A stretch of 64,000 nt of DNA from the NCBI GenBank assembly GCA_030490835.1, contig CM059975.1, positions 56,163,174 through 56,227,173 of the forward strand, written 5' to 3'. Within the stretch, counting starts at the first letter, position 1. The number at the start of each line of letters is the position of its first letter. The DNA is from Annona cherimola (lineage: Eukaryota > Streptophyta > Magnoliopsida > Magnoliales > Annonaceae). A program made the translations under genes and the position numbers. Below the pieces are notes generated by a model that saw only the letters and a program-made list of their open reading frames with translations, was not told the DNA's origin and did not search any database. Below are positions 45,809 to 58,600 of this stretch, in pieces.

Positions 45809-46350
45809 TCATCGTCTGCCTGGGCCTCTCCTTAGATTTCATCTACGTCTACATGGAACTTGTGAAGGTGCCTCCGTGATCGTACTAGTGTCAGACCATG
45901 CCTAGACCTCATCCTCTCCACTATCGTCGTCATCATCGTCCTCTTCCTCTTCATCCTCACTTACAAACTCTACTATCTCCTCCTCTACTTCCTCCTCTAT
46001 TTCCTCTTCTTCTTCCTCCTCTTCCTCGACAGGCTCGAGGAATTCCACAGGATCATCATCATCATTGATTTCCGCAAGTCGGACAATTTCACCTGTATTC
46101 TCCATTATGTAAAGCATGACCTCATCGGGTCTAGGAGCTGCAGGTATCTCAATGACTCCCTCAGCACCACGCTTTTCAATATAAAGGGTCATATCTATTT
46201 CCCACTGGTGGAGTCTATCCCGACTTGCCCCATAGCGAAACTAGACACACCCATCCACAAACTTATACCAAGGGCCTGCATCGGGTGATGTGGGTGCCGA
46301 AGTCTTTCTCCAAAAATCCTGGAGGTCTTGTGCATCCACTCTATCGGTAT
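45809..46350 (-). pseudogene. E2 copy of the pre-gag acidic frame, truncated and interrupted
   Basis: Minus strand, same frame as the E3 version. The 128 codons from 46192 to 45809 match E3 in length, with the VMLYIMENTGEI block and a long Glu/Asp run, ending RRGPGRR. The upstream codon at 46241-46243 is TAG, at the same alignment position as the TAG in E3. Two further stops, TAG at about 45899 and TGA near 45839, are specific to E2. The first part is lost where the deletion joins it to LTR sequence near 46350. Confidence 0.75.
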
Positions 46351-47160
46351 AACACATGCATTATGCAATATAAAACCTCCATCCTTGTCGTCTCCCATTT
46401 CAGGGAGGGCGCCGCCGACCTTGGACTTATCTTAGCGACTTGGCCACACCAAAGGGGGACAATCGGTCCGCTTATACCTTTCAGGCGGACCTAGTACTTT
46501 GTGCACATGACTTTCATAAAATCGTCTTTAACATGTTAGCATTATTTTTCATTCAGAAACTTGGAATCACAACATTTATCAAAGAAAATTTCATAATATC
46601 ACATTAAAATAAAAATATCATTTCAACACTTATTTAACTAAGGAATGACCATCCTTAAATACTTCTAAAACATTTTCAATATTTTATATCAAATAGTTAG
46701 TACAAAAATCACATTTATTTAAAGCAATTTAGAAAAGCAAAAATCATTTAGAAAATTTGCTTGATTACCTGTGTTTCCTTAGCTTTTCAACTCTGCTTTT
46801 TCTTTGACCTTGCCTACATGAGAATAATATATTTTTTCATATATTCCTTTTTCTTATATTCCACTTAATTTTTCAACCCATTTTTATTCACATACATCAT
46901 TCATTTGACGTCTCAAGTCATTATGCATAAATAGCACATATTTGCATATTCCATTAGTTATTACATAACATATTCAATCCCATAAATAGGGTAATCATTC
47001 AATCATGTAATAATCATCCCATAATTATTATTTAAAGGTTCATTACCTTCCATGTACCATTTTTCACTTATTTTCCAAAATTCGCACATCGGTGCTCATT
47101 TTAAGCACACGTTGTCGCCTTAAACTTCATTAATTGATTTCAAAATTTGAAATTAACATC
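46351..47160 (-). repeat. E2 5' LTR, internal fragment
   Basis: Matches about 48820-49720 of the E3 LTR in order (CCCATTTCAGGGAGGGCG..., then the TTTGCTTGATTACCTG stretch, then AT-rich sequence). Both ends of the LTR are missing: the inner end together with the primer site and the start of the acidic frame, and the outer end where Athila-like coding sequence begins. No gene. Confidence 0.8.
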
Positions 47161-48214
47161 TTCACTTACTGAGGAGTGAAACGCTATTTTGCATAACAAG
47201 TTACCTGAGAAGCTAAAGGACCCTGGAAGCTTCTCCATTCCATGTGCTCTTGGAAATGTCTAAATCAGCAAAGCACTATGTGATCTCGGAGCCAGTGTAA
47301 GTCTAATCCCACTTTCAATATGTAAAAAGCTGAACATGGGTGATCCAAAACCAACATCTATGTCTCTCCAACTGGCCGACCGATCAATTAAATTTCCAGT
47401 CGGCATCCTTGAAGACGTACCTTTGAAAGTCGGCAAATTATTCATCCCAGTCGACTTTGTGGTCCTTGACATGGAGGAGGATCGCCAAATCCCGATCATT
47501 CTCTGGCGACCTTTCTTAGCCACCGCTGGAGCAATCATAGAGTCAAGAATGGCCGACTCTCACTAATAGTTGGAGATGAACAGATCGAATTTAATCTTTC
47601 TGAGGCAACAAAGCACCTATCAACTGATAACTCTTGCCTGCGGGTCGACGTCATCAACCCTTTCTCAATCGAAGAAAAGGATGATTTGATAGAGGTATGT
47701 ATCATTCAGGGTGCAACTGTTGAAAATGATAACCCTGAACTATCTGCTTGTGTAGCTCTCTTGGATGGAACCCCTTTCATCTCACCGAATGCCGACTCAC
47801 ATCGTGAAAAGTTGGATGCAGACTTCAATTTTTCTCCATCGACAAAAACAAAGGAAGAAGTACCAAAGGTAGAACTTAAACCTCTTCCTAAAAATCTCAG
47901 GTATGCATTTCTTGGCCCGAACGATACTTATCCAGTCATAATCAACGCAAACCTTTCCGAATCCCAAGTTGATGAACTATTAAATGTACTAAGAAGACAT
48001 AGGAAGGCAATTGGCTACTGCATTAATGACCTACCTAGTATCAGTCCTTCTCTATGCATGCACAGAATTTTAATGGAAGAAAATTGTAAAATAAGCATTG
48101 AACCTCAAAGGCGTCTGAATCCAAACATGAAAGAAGTGGTGAAAAAGGAAATTTTAAAACTTCTTGATGCCGGAATCATCTACCCTATTTCTGATAGCAG
48201 TTGGGTAAGCCCTG
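47161..48214 (+). pseudogene. pol: Athila-like pol, part 1 (protease and start of RT)
   Basis: Plus-strand coding of another Athila-like element. Protease reads KLPEKLKDPGSFSIPC, a TAA at 47261, then SKALCDLGASVSLIP with the lineage-typical DLG, and DFVVLDMEEDRQIPIIL. A frame change at about 47566 leads into the pre-RT region (47686 on; KPLPKNLRYAFLG near 47880) and RT fingers up to SSWVSPV at 48214, where E3 is inserted. It resumes at 62603. It is similar to, but clearly different from, the Athila element at 34707-44061. Confidence 0.9.
48210..48214. repeat. Target-site duplication CCCTG of E3 (left copy)
   Basis: CCCTG before the E3 LTR start TGTGGCGCC and again at 62603-62607 after its end TTTCACA. 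Removing E3 and one copy leaves an uninterrupted RT codon order, confirming the insertion. Confidence 0.95.
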
Positions 48215-51200
48215 TGTGGCGCCCCGGCCCAGGCGTCACATCCTTACCTCAAGATCTATCGATTGGTAAACGTGATCAGGATTGTTGCCCTGTCACACGG
48301 CGGGATTTATTGGATGTTTATCCTGTTAATCGTGGTCATACCTAGTTCATAAAACACTTCATATTCTCATAAATTCATTTTCATACATTTCTAAGTCATT
48401 TGAATCATTCACTTCATACAAACATGCTGTTCAGTGACATTTCACCTTTTGCCAAATCAGATGTCACTACATCTATAAAACATAGTCATCCATACATAAC
48501 ATTCGAATAGTTTACATCTATTCAACATAAAACATTGCATATAATTTACAATCATTTCACATAATTGCATAACATGAATTTCTTCATAGATTCCTTATGC
48601 CGATGCTTGCTCCTTCGCCATATCCTGTCCATCACCTGTCTTTGGGTTTGGAAAACGAAAACGTGAGTCGAAACTCAATAAGCAAGCTATTTGCATTTTT
48701 CAGGCAATTCATTTCAGGCAACATTTTTCATTTCAAATCAACTTGGAAAGCATCTTATACCTTGTCCAAAGGTATATCTTGAAAATATGAAATCCTGTAC
48801 CCATCACGGGTCTCATATGCATAATGCCATATGAAAACATGAACATGAACATCATATCTCCCTTAGGATGGAAGCTAGCCAGGCGACCATCCGTCACGTT
48901 AACTCCCATTTCAGAGAGGGCGCTGCCGGCCATCGGCCTATTACAAGCGACTTGGTCACACCAAGGAGGGACAACCGGTCCGCTTATACCCTTCAAGTGG
49001 ACCTCATATCCTGTGCACATGAACTTTTCATAAATCCATCTTTTACATGCTATCATAATTTTCAATCATAAAGATGAATTCACATCATTTTCCATAGCAG
49101 TTATAAAAGAATCATTTCATAATCATTGCATTTGAAATAAACATGATTTCAACACCATTTAGCAAAGGGATGGCCATCCTTAAACCCATTAGAAACAATT
49201 TCGTAATTTCATCAAATAAGTTAGAATACAAATTGCATTTATGGAAACAATTTAGAAAAGCAAAAATCCTTTAGAAAATTTGCTTGCTTACCTGAACTTC
49301 TTAGCTTTCCTCCGTTACTTTCTCTTTGCCTTTGCCTACATGAAAGTGATATGATTTTTCATACATTTCCTTTTCTCATATTTTACTTAGTTTTCCAACC
49401 CATTCCATATACACACATCATTTATTTGACTTCATTAGTCATCATACACATATATGGCTTACTTTGCACATATTAGCACCTTTTACACACATTCGGCTAT
49501 CATACAACATAGCATATACACATAACCCTAAAATTAGGGTATTCATTCCAATATCATAAAATTCATTCCATAAATATCATTCATAGCTTCATTAAGCTTA
49601 CTTTGAAATTTTTCCCATTTTTTTTCAAAACACACATACGGGTGTTTCTTCTACATACATAGCATTGCCTTAGTTTCATAAATCAAGTCCAAAATTTTGG
49701 ATTAATATCATATCATTTCAAACTGATCCATAAACATGGAATTCATCTCATTTTCATGCATTTTTGCATAAAATCATTTTTCAAAAGTCATTCATCACCC
49801 GTTTACTGTTATTCCTTCACATAAGCTCGTTTAGCACTTAAACATAATGCATTTCCTAAAATTTCTTAACTCAGAAATTTAATCTATTTTTCAGCGGGTT
49901 AATTACATTTTAATACCACTTTTCTTAAGGTATTTTCATAGGGTTTAAAATCCATTCCTAATAGGTTCCCATAACAGCAAGTTAGGAACCCGTTTTCATC
50001 CGTTTAACGTGTCTTTTGACACATAACTATGGGTAGCCCTAAAATCCGAATTTTTCAGCAATATATCCATTTTTCCTCAACCCATTTTCTAGGTTTTAAC
50101 ACATATTCAACATTCATACATTTCCATTTCTCAAAACAGCGGGTAACCCACACGTTTTGAGACCCGTTTCCATTCCATACATGCATTACTTCAAAACTTC
50201 ATAAAAATCAGATTTAGGGTTTATTTTTCCCAATTCTTTTCGGCATCCATAATACCTTAAATCTAGGGTATTTTACCCTACATAGAATACATAAAACATG
50301 CAAGTTCATTTCCATATCATTTTTAACCCAAAAATTAAGAAATTAGGTCAAAATCCATACTTTGCATTCCATAACTTCAAAATTTCATTACTTAAGCATA
50401 AACCCTCATATATTTGACATAAATACATGATTACTAGCTTAATCAAAACATCAAACCAAAACAGCAACTTGTCTTGGAGATTTAGGGTTTGACAACTTGG
50501 ATTTTTCATTCTTTATGCATGCATAACTCCATTTCCATGAACTTTAGCTTAAAAATTCATGATTAAAACTTAATACCCAATCCATATTCATGAAAAGGCA
50601 TGTTAAAACATCATTTTACAGATTCTTTAAGCATGCTTTTCATTTTCAAGTTTTGAGTTTAAGAACTCTAGTTAAACAACCCCAAAATCATCACATACTT
50701 ACTTGGATTTGTAGTAAATCAAATCTTAGCAACTTGAAGTAATTTCTTCTTCAAATTTTCTTCCTTTTTCCCTTTCTTTTATCCTTTATTTTTCTGGGAA
50801 AATTCGTTAGTTGCAGCTGGTTCCCTTGGATGTTTCAGCACTTAGAATATTTTCTCCAATTTCATCTCTACGTAACGTGAAATGGACTTATACATGTTGC
50901 TGGAATTTTTGAGTGGGGCCCACTTGTGCTGCAATTCCACCCCCATTCAATGCTCCCTTATCTACCATATGAGGTGGGTGAATATGGGCCAAATAAAATG
51001 CATTTTTACTTTTTACCAAAAATCATAAAATCTGCATCATTTGACCAAAATCTGCTTTGCGAATTCACGCCCAAACCTGTCCATATTTTTGCATCCCATT
51101 TTTCATTTTTATTTCATGTATAAATGTGGGTAATTTATTCTCCTAATTATCCTTTAATTCCTCCATAAATTTGGTATTAAGAAAAATTAATAAAATGGCT

Positions 51201-52209
51201 AAAACTGCCATTTTTTGCACATTATTCCACTCACAATGCAGTCCACGGTTTCAGCAGCATATTCCTCCCTTTTTGCATTTTTTAATTGCTGAAAATCACC
51301 ATTATTTCTTGCACAATTCATGTACTTTCATCTCAGCAACATGTGGCATTTTTAAAAAATAAAAAAAATCAATTTGGGCAGCCCCAAAGCCCTTGGACGT
51401 TCATGTCTTGGCCACCTTGCCTATGCTTCCATAGCTTCATCATTTTGGGCATTAAATGCTTGGATAATTCATGGAATTATATGCTTTATTTAAATGCATA
51501 ATTTCCTCCAAAAATCCCTGCAATGGACACCTCACATTCCCTTTTGCATCAAGCATTTATGTATGGTACTCCATCATTAATGCCTTGGTACTTTTGTGGA
51601 GCATAAGTCAAACTTGCCCACCTTTTTCAATCCAGGAATTTTCCCAATATTTCATGCACAATACAATCCATTCAAAATAATGATCTCACCATTTCATTCA
51701 ACCGTTTCAAATTTCAACTCAATCCGAGTTTTCTAGCTCCCGATATAGTCGTTTAAAGTTAACGGTTGAAATGAACATATGCTTAAAAATTCATAATTCT
51801 CATTTCATTAATAATTTTCATAATATTTTCATTCCATAATACCAAGCCTAATATTAACAATCTTCATTTCCAATTTCATTTGAATCAGCCTTATAGGCGT
51901 TGAGTTATGAATTTTTCAATATTTTCCTTAACACTTGTCAATTTCCATCTTTATTTCCATAATTCATTTTAAATCATGGAAAATGATTTTTCATGATATA
52001 TTTGCACACTTAAATCATAAATAGTTCATTCTAAACCCATTGTCTCATTTAGGCTCAAAATCATTAATCACATCATTAATGTTAATCCATAACCCTAATT
52101 GCCATAATTAGCAAAAATCATGAAATACCTTCATAATTCCATAATTCATAAATAATCATCTAATACATGTTCAATGCATACATATGGCCTACTTGGGTTA
52201 GGCTTCACA
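48215..52209 (-). repeat. 3' LTR of E3
   Basis: 3995 bp, TGTGGCGCC...TTCACA on the plus strand (TGTGAAGCC...GGCGCCACA on the element strand). AT-rich, non-coding; short frames such as 48733-49065 and 50926-51123 recur in the other LTR but show no protein family and are not called. The same LTR family contributes to C (1-693) and E2. Confidence 0.95.
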
Positions 52210-52224
52210 ATCCTCCCCCCCTTA
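52210..52224 (-). other. Polypurine tract of E3
   Basis: On the minus strand GTAAGGGGGGGAGGAT (in part) directly precedes the LTR; primes plus-strand DNA synthesis. Confidence 0.9.
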
Positions 52225-52248
52225 CAACAGGTTTCGTCCCAAAACCGT

Positions 52249-53763
52249 CTATTCCATAAATAGCTGGGGGTATTTTCGTTCCACTTCTTCCTTTAGCTCC
52301 CATGTGGCTTCATTTTCGGAATATCGGTTCCATTGTATTTTCACATATTCAATTTTCCGATTCGGAAGCTTTTGTAACTTGTAATCCAAGATCCTCACTG
52401 GTCTTTATTCATAGTTTAGATAATCTTGAATCGGCAAATATTCAGCCACTAATACATGTGTTGGGTCTGGGGCATATTTCCTAAGCATCGATACGTGGAA
52501 CACATTGTGGATTAAAGCTAGCGCCGAGGGTAAAGCTACCCGATATGCTAACTTTCCAACCTTTTCCAAAACTTCAAATGGTCCAATATACCTGGGATTT
52601 AGTTTTCCCCTTTTTCCAAACCTTGTAACACTTTTGAATGGCGCGACCTTTATAAACACATGTTCGCCAACTTGGATATTCAAATCTCTTCTCTTGCAAT
52701 CTGTGTAACTCTTTTGCCAACTTTGGGCTATGAGTATACACTGGCGAATAGTCTTAACCTTGTCTGCCATTCATTGAGATAAGTCAGGGGCTAATCTTTT
52801 CTCTCCAACTTCATCCCAGTTAACAGCGTTCGACATCGTCGACCATATAACGCCTCAAATGGAGCCATTTGAATGCTAGCTTGATAGCTATTGTTATACG
52901 CGAATTCTGCAATTGAGATATACTCATCTCATGATCCACCAAACTCCAAAGTACACATACGGAGCATATCTTCAATGACTTGGTTCACCCGCTCCGTTTG
53001 TCCATCCGTTTGAGGATGAAAAGCTGTGCTAAACTTGAGTTGGGTGCCTATGGTTTCGTGCAAGCTTTTCCAAAACCTTGACTTGAATGTCGCATCTCAA
53101 TCCGAGACGATCGACTTTGGCACTCCATGGAGTCTTACGATCTCTTTATAATAAACCTTAGCTAGCTTTTCCGCTGTATACATCTTTCTGATAGGTAGAA
53201 AGTATGCGACTTTCGATAACCTATCCACGATTACCCATATAGAATCATTCCCGGCTTGGGTTCTAGGTAATCCTTCTATGAAATCCATTGTAATGTCGTC
53301 CCACTTCCATTTTGGAATTTCTAAGGACTGTAACTTACCAGGTATTTTCTGGTGATCCGCCTTCACCCGTTGGCAAGTTAGACACTTAGCCACATATTCT
53401 GCTATCTCTCTCTTCATATTATTCCACCAATATGCTTTCTTGAGATCCTGATACATTTTGGTACTTCCTGGGTGAATAGAAAAAGGCGAAAAATGGGCTT
53501 CCTTAAGGATTTGTTCCTTCAACTCAACAATGCTAGGTATGCAAAGGTGACCTTTGTACCTATACATACCTTGTTCATCAATAACAAATTCTGTCAACTC
53601 CTTTTTCTTCATTTTTCTCAACATGTGTATGTAGGTCTGTGTCCTTTTGTTGCGCAACTCTAATCTGGTCAAAAAGTGATGATTGTATGTGTAATTGGGA
53701 TAGTCTAACCTGGACTCCTAGCGGACATACAATCAATTCCATTTGCTCAATTTCCTTAAGCAA
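52249..53763 (-). pseudogene. pol: E3 pol, second half: integrase and chromodomain
   Basis: After the TGA at 53764 the frame continues to about 53620, where one extra A shifts it. The integrase zinc finger (HPGSTKMYQDLKKAYWW...CLTCQRVKADH) and first core Asp (DDITMDFIEGL) are open in 53097-53672. TGA at 53097-53099 falls in the second Asp motif (VSD followed by stop). The remaining core, with QTDGQTERVNQ, lies downstream, then 52405-52770 with the GPFEVLEKVG C-terminal block, and a chromodomain (VRILDYKLQKL...EATWELKEEVERKYPQLF, given in part) ending at TAG 52249-52251. Confidence 0.9.
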
Positions 53764-55635
53764 TCATTTCTCCTTAGTGATAAGGTGCGCTAAGCTGACA
53801 TTTCGGCTCAATGCATCAGCTACCACATTTGCCTTACCTGGATGGTATAAAATCTCCAAATCATAATCCTTCAATAATTCGAGCCATCTCCTTTGTCTCA
53901 TATTCAACTCCTTCTGAGTGAAAATATATTTAAGGCTCTTATGATCAGTGTAAATCTCACATCTTGCACCATAGAGGTAATGTCTCCATATTTTCAAGGC
54001 AAATATCACCGCTGCTAATTCTAAATCATGAGTGGGGTAGCTTACCTCATTGGGCTTTAGTTGTCGTGATGCATAAACTATCACCTTACCCCTTTGCATC
54101 AAAACGCAACCCAATCCTTTCCTTGACACATCGCTATAAACCACAAACCCTTCATTTCCTTCGGGTAGGGTCAGAATGGGTGCTTCTACCGATCGTTGTT
54201 TCAACTCCTGAAAACTGCTCTCACATTCCTCGGACCATACATACTTGACTTCCTTACGAGTCAACTTGGTTAACGGGGCTGACAATTGTGAAAACCCTTC
54301 AACAAATCTTCTATAATAGCCGGCCAACCCTAGAAAACTTCGGATTCCCATAATGGTCGTCGGCCTTGGCCATTTCAATACCGCCTCAATCTTTTGAGGA
54401 TCAACTTGAATACCCTTCTCAGATATTATATGCCCGAGAAATCCTATCTGTTTCAGCCTAAACTCGCATTTCTTCAGTTTGGCATACAATTTCTCTTTCC
54501 TTAGTCTTTCTAAGACCCTTCGCAGATGATCTTCATGTTCTTTCTCCGTTTTAGAGTAAATCAGGACATCGTCAATAAAAACAACCACAAATTGATCCAA
54601 ATAGTCCCGAAAAACTCTGTTCATCATGTCCATGAATACAGCAGGGGCATTAGTAAGTTCGAAAGGCATTACCAGAAATTCATAATGTCCATACCGGGTT
54701 TGGAATGCCGTCTTATACGTATCGACCGGACTTATCCTCAACTGATGGTACCCTGACTGTAAATCAATCTTAGAGAAAGTTGTTGCGCCTTGCAACTGAT
54801 CAAACAGATCATCGATCCTGGGCAATGGGTACTTATTCTTTATGGTGACCTTATTCAGCTCTCGGTAGTAAATACATAATCTTAAACTTCCATCCTTCTT
54901 CCTTACAAACAGTACCAGAGCTCCCCATGGGGATACACTAGGTCTAATGAAACCTTTGTCCAGTAGCTCCTGTATTTGCGCCCTTAGTTCATTCATCTCA
55001 GCTGGCGCCATTCTATATGGAGTTTTAGAAATCGGAACTGTTCCTGGCATTACATCAATTGTCTTATCCATCTCCCTTCGTGGAGGCAATGTGGTTAACT
55101 CCTTTGGAAACACATCTAGAAATTCTTTAACCACGGGTATTTGATTAATTTCCACCTCCATACCTTTATCCACATTCACAGATACTAAATTGGCTTGACA
55201 CTTTTGTCGAATCATTCGGACAACTTTCATAGATGAAATCAGTATACTTGAGCTGTCAGGTTGCCTTAACTTCCCAATAGCAATCTCCTTCTCTGGAGTT
55301 GCTTCAAATTGCACTTTCTTATTCTTACAGTCTATAGTCGCTCCCCATTGGCTTAGCCAATCCATACCCAATATTACGTCGAACTCGGTCATAGGCAATA
55401 GGATCCAATCAGCTTCTAGAACTAATGATCCTATCCTGATTGGGCAGGCTTTGCATACTTGGGTAGTACTTGCTAACCTATAGGCTGGAGATTCCACATG
55501 TATAACCTGATTCATTTCTTCTATCGGCAGTGCATGGGTGGTCACGTATTGGCATGCTATGAATGAATGGGTGGCACCAGAATCAAACAAAGCAACTGCC
55601 ATATTCCCTAAAATGTAAACCATACCTGTGACCAC
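53764..55635 (-). pseudogene. pol: E3 pol, first half: protease, reverse transcriptase, RNase H (623 open residues)
   Basis: The longest open run of any gypsy element here. Aspartic protease with [10 protein letters not shown] (Asp near 55584) and [12 protein letters not shown]. Reverse transcriptase with [26 protein letters not shown] and active site [10 protein letters not shown] near 54570. Connection ([27 protein letters not shown]). RNase H with [12 protein letters not shown] near 54140, [11 protein letters not shown] and VADALSRN. It ends at TGA 53764-53766, before the integrase. One residue difference inside a conserved RT block (CIYYRELN where E2 has CIDYRELN) removes a conserved Asp and may impair RT. 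Confidence 0.92.
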
Positions 55636-55818
55636 CTTTTCTTCCTGTTCTTAGGATTCTGTCCGGGTCAGAGCATGCACATACACTGGGTTCGTAGAAG
55701 TTCCCTGCTCACTTGGTGCTCCAGGTATCCTCCGCTGAGCAGGTCTTCCACGTCCTTGGGATGACTGCGCCTTATTTGGGCAGTTCGTGGCTATGTGACC
55801 CACTTGATCACATATATA

Positions 55819-57009
55819 TCACTTAACTACTTTTGCTTCCCCTGGCCTGCACTCCTTGGCGATGCGACCCGTCTGTCCACATTTGTAACACCGATTCGAG
55901 CCCTTTAAACACTCGCCTGTGTGTCGCCTTTGACATTTCTTACAGAATGGCGAGCTTTTCTTCTTTTGAATTCCTTTTCCTTTCCTTATGCTGCCTTTTC
56001 TAGCTTTTTCTTTTCCAATTTCTGGTTCTTTAGGACTCATATTGAACACCCTCGAACCCAATCTTAATTCTTGGGTTCTCAAGGACTCAATCTCCAAAGC
56101 TCTTGCCCTCTCAAAACTTGAGGCATAATCTTTTATCAGCAGAGGTGCCAGGCTTTCCCACAGGTATGGCCTCAACCCTTGTTGGAAACTCTGTGCCTTA
56201 TTTTGCAGCACGTTTGCAATCCAAGGGACATATCTGACCAGAGCATTGAATTTTGTGGCATACTCAGTGACCGTCATCCTCCTTTGATATAATTTTTCAA
56301 ATTCTATTACCTTTTGACTCTGCAAACCCACCGGGAGGTATTCCTTATTGAATTCTTCCAAAAATGCTTGCCAAGACACTTCTTCGGGTCGTGGCATTGT
56401 GATTAGCATGGTTTCCCACCATTCGTATGCGTCTTTTGCTAATAGATGAGTAGCACACGGTACTTTTTGACGGTCGTTGCACGGAGATATCCTAACAATT
56501 TCTTAATTTCAGTTAGCCACTGCTCTACTTGTATCGGGTCGGGTTCTTCAGAAAATTTCGGGGGTCGCTGCGCTAGAAAGGCATTTATGGCTCTTCTGTC
56601 AGCTTCCATTAGCTGATTCTCATCTCTTAGCGGTTCTGGTGTCTCAACGGGGTTCGCCCTCAGAGCAGGTCCTCTTTCCATGTTACCCAACTGCTTATTG
56701 GGTTCTTTCCCATAACCCTTGTATCATGTCAGCAGTCTGCGCTGCCCATTCCCTAGTGGCCCGCTGCATTGCTTTTTCCACTGCTGCAGTCACTCTTTCC
56801 TCCATGAGTCTATTCTGCCTCGACTCATTTTCCTCCTCCATATTCTGTTCAGGGCTTTCATCATTCCTTCTCTGTCGGTTCCTTTGATTTTGTGTCACCG
56901 ACCTTCCTCTTTTTGGTCGGCTAGATTCACCAACTTCATGTCGGCTTGGAACCTCTGTCTCTACCTCTTTTCCTTTATTTTTCCTTACTCCTACTCTTGT
57001 TCCCACCAT
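55819..57009 (-). pseudogene. gag: E3 gag, frameshifted
   Basis: ATG at 57009 (MVGTRVGVRKNKGKE). The first 105 residues or so are in the pol frame. About 56440-56692 is in another frame (two compensating indels), then the pol frame returns from 56409 with the capsid domain (YLPVGLQSQKVIEFEKLYQ, RMTVTEYATKFNALV), a basic region and CCHC knuckle RCYKCGQTGRIAKEC, in which the usual His position reads Arg. A TGA at 55819-55821 stands where E2 has the first Cys of the next knuckle (CYICDQLGH). The linker then runs in frame into protease. Confidence 0.9.
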
Positions 57010-57475
57010 TGTTTTAATCTGAGTATATAACAAACACTTTTCATTTCATTAGCGTTAAATCATTATATACACATTTCATTAATAATCTTCATGGAATCAT
57101 TGCATACGCATTTCAGTTTCATTCAATTTTAAACCATCACATATGCATCTCATCACCACATAGTCACAATCATTTCATTCAATCACCACAGAACACACAA
57201 TTCAGCTCATGTTCATTCATTCATGCACATCTAGAACATTAGAAGTTCAACATATCATCACATTCATTCACATACATCATATTCACAATCATTACATACA
57301 AAAGCAAGTCACACTTATGTATATATCCAACTTGGCATGCACATTTCTCACCTGCATGCATGTTAGTTTACCATAGCAACCATAAAGTCATCCAACCATA
57401 ATTATACATATATCACATGATCATCACCACACTTATATATACATAACTGCTTAAATAACAACAAAGCAAACATGT
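57010..57475 (-). other. E3 spacer between acidic frame and gag
   Basis: 466 bp, AT-rich, many ATTCA/CACAT runs, no open frame on the element strand and no protein similarity. Counterpart of 45411-45808 in E2. Confidence 0.7.
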
Positions 57476-58315
57476 TCATCGCCTGCCTGGTCCTCTCCCT
57501 CGGCGTCTACGTCTACGTAAGACTTGTGAGGGTGTCTCTGTGATAGTGCTAGTGTTGGACCATGCCTGAACCTCATCGTCACTATCATCATCATCCACAA
57601 ACTCCCCTACTTCTTCCTCAACTTCTTCCTCTTCTTCCTCATCGGTTTCTTCTTCCTCCTCCTCTTCTTCTTCCTCCTCTTCTTCCTCAAATGGTTCGAG
57701 GAATTCCATCGGGTCATCGTCATCATTGACCTCCTCTAATAGCACAACTTCACCTGTATCCTCCATGATATACAACATAACCTCATCAGGTTTAGGGCCA
57801 ACAGGTACCTCGATGACCCCTTCGGCACGACGCCTTCTTATATAAAGAGCCATGTCCACTTCCCGTTGATGGATTTTCTCCCACGATGCTCCATATCGAA
57901 ACTAGATGCACCCATTCATAAATCGGTACCATGGACCAGCATCGGGAGGTGTAGGTGCTCGTGTCTTATCCCAGAAGCTCTGTAGATCTTGCGGACCTAC
58001 TCTATCAGTCGGAACAAGGGGATCCCGGGGAATGCCAAGATAAGTGCCCGATAACACTCGTGCCCTAGGTTTATAATTGGAGGACTCTCCTAGGTCCTGT
58101 GCATGTTGACTCGAGGAGTCATAGTAACTTCCCTTAGTGTGATCTTGTGTGCGTATTGGTGAAAATCCTGGAGGGTCTGATGGAAACCGTGTATTATCGG
58201 GTTGTGATTCCCACCATCTATTCATATTTTCTTCCCTTCTCTGTCTCCTATTCTCCTCTTCCCTTTCATTTCTTAACTCTTCCGCACTCATCATTCTTTT
58301 CCCTCTATCCGCCAT
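57476..58315 (-). pseudogene. Pre-gag accessory frame: charged N-terminus, acidic C-terminus, in-frame amber
   Basis: 280 codons on the element strand between the primer site and gag, open except for TAG at 57902-57904. The ATG at 58315 gives MADRGKRMMSAEELRNE. The first half is rich in Arg/Glu, with a Trp pair (NRWWESQ) and a Pro-rich stretch (PSDPPGFSPIR), and ends WYRFMNGCI before the TAG. The second half has DEVMLYIMEDTGEVVLLEEV, then about 60 residues dominated by Glu/Asp, and a basic tail RRRRRRGRGPGRR. E2 keeps the second half with the same length and the same TAG. I do not recognise the family. Chromoviruses normally have only gag-pol, so this is an added gene, possibly captured. If read through it would be an acidic protein of about 32 kDa; if not, two separate small frames. 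Confidence 0.65.
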
Positions 58316-58579
58316 CTGTATAGATATAGCAATCAAATTGCATTGCAACAACATAATTCATTATCATATGGCATGCATTTCATCATATCATGAGCATACC
58401 TATTCATCATATGAGCATATCAATTTCCTCATCTAACATGCATTTCATCATGTTATGATCATGCATAAGCATCATTTAATCATGTCTAATTCATCACATA
58501 ATCATTGTTAATCATGTATATTTCTTCATATTTTGTCAACTTTCCTATACTTAGAAATTTTCCGCGCATATTTACCAAT

Positions 58580-58595
58580 CCATGCTCTGATACCA
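58580..58595 (-). other. Primer binding site (initiator tRNA-Met) of E3
   Basis: Minus-strand TGGTATCAGAGCATGG, five bases inside the 5' LTR boundary (58601). Matches the plant initiator tRNA-Met primer site. Confidence 0.92.
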
Positions 58596-58600
58596 AACTC

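Noticed and set aside
48597..49071. Small frames in the E3 LTR (also at 59054-59439).
   Set aside because: Duplicated simply because LTRs are; no family, no start context, and AT-rich sequence around them.
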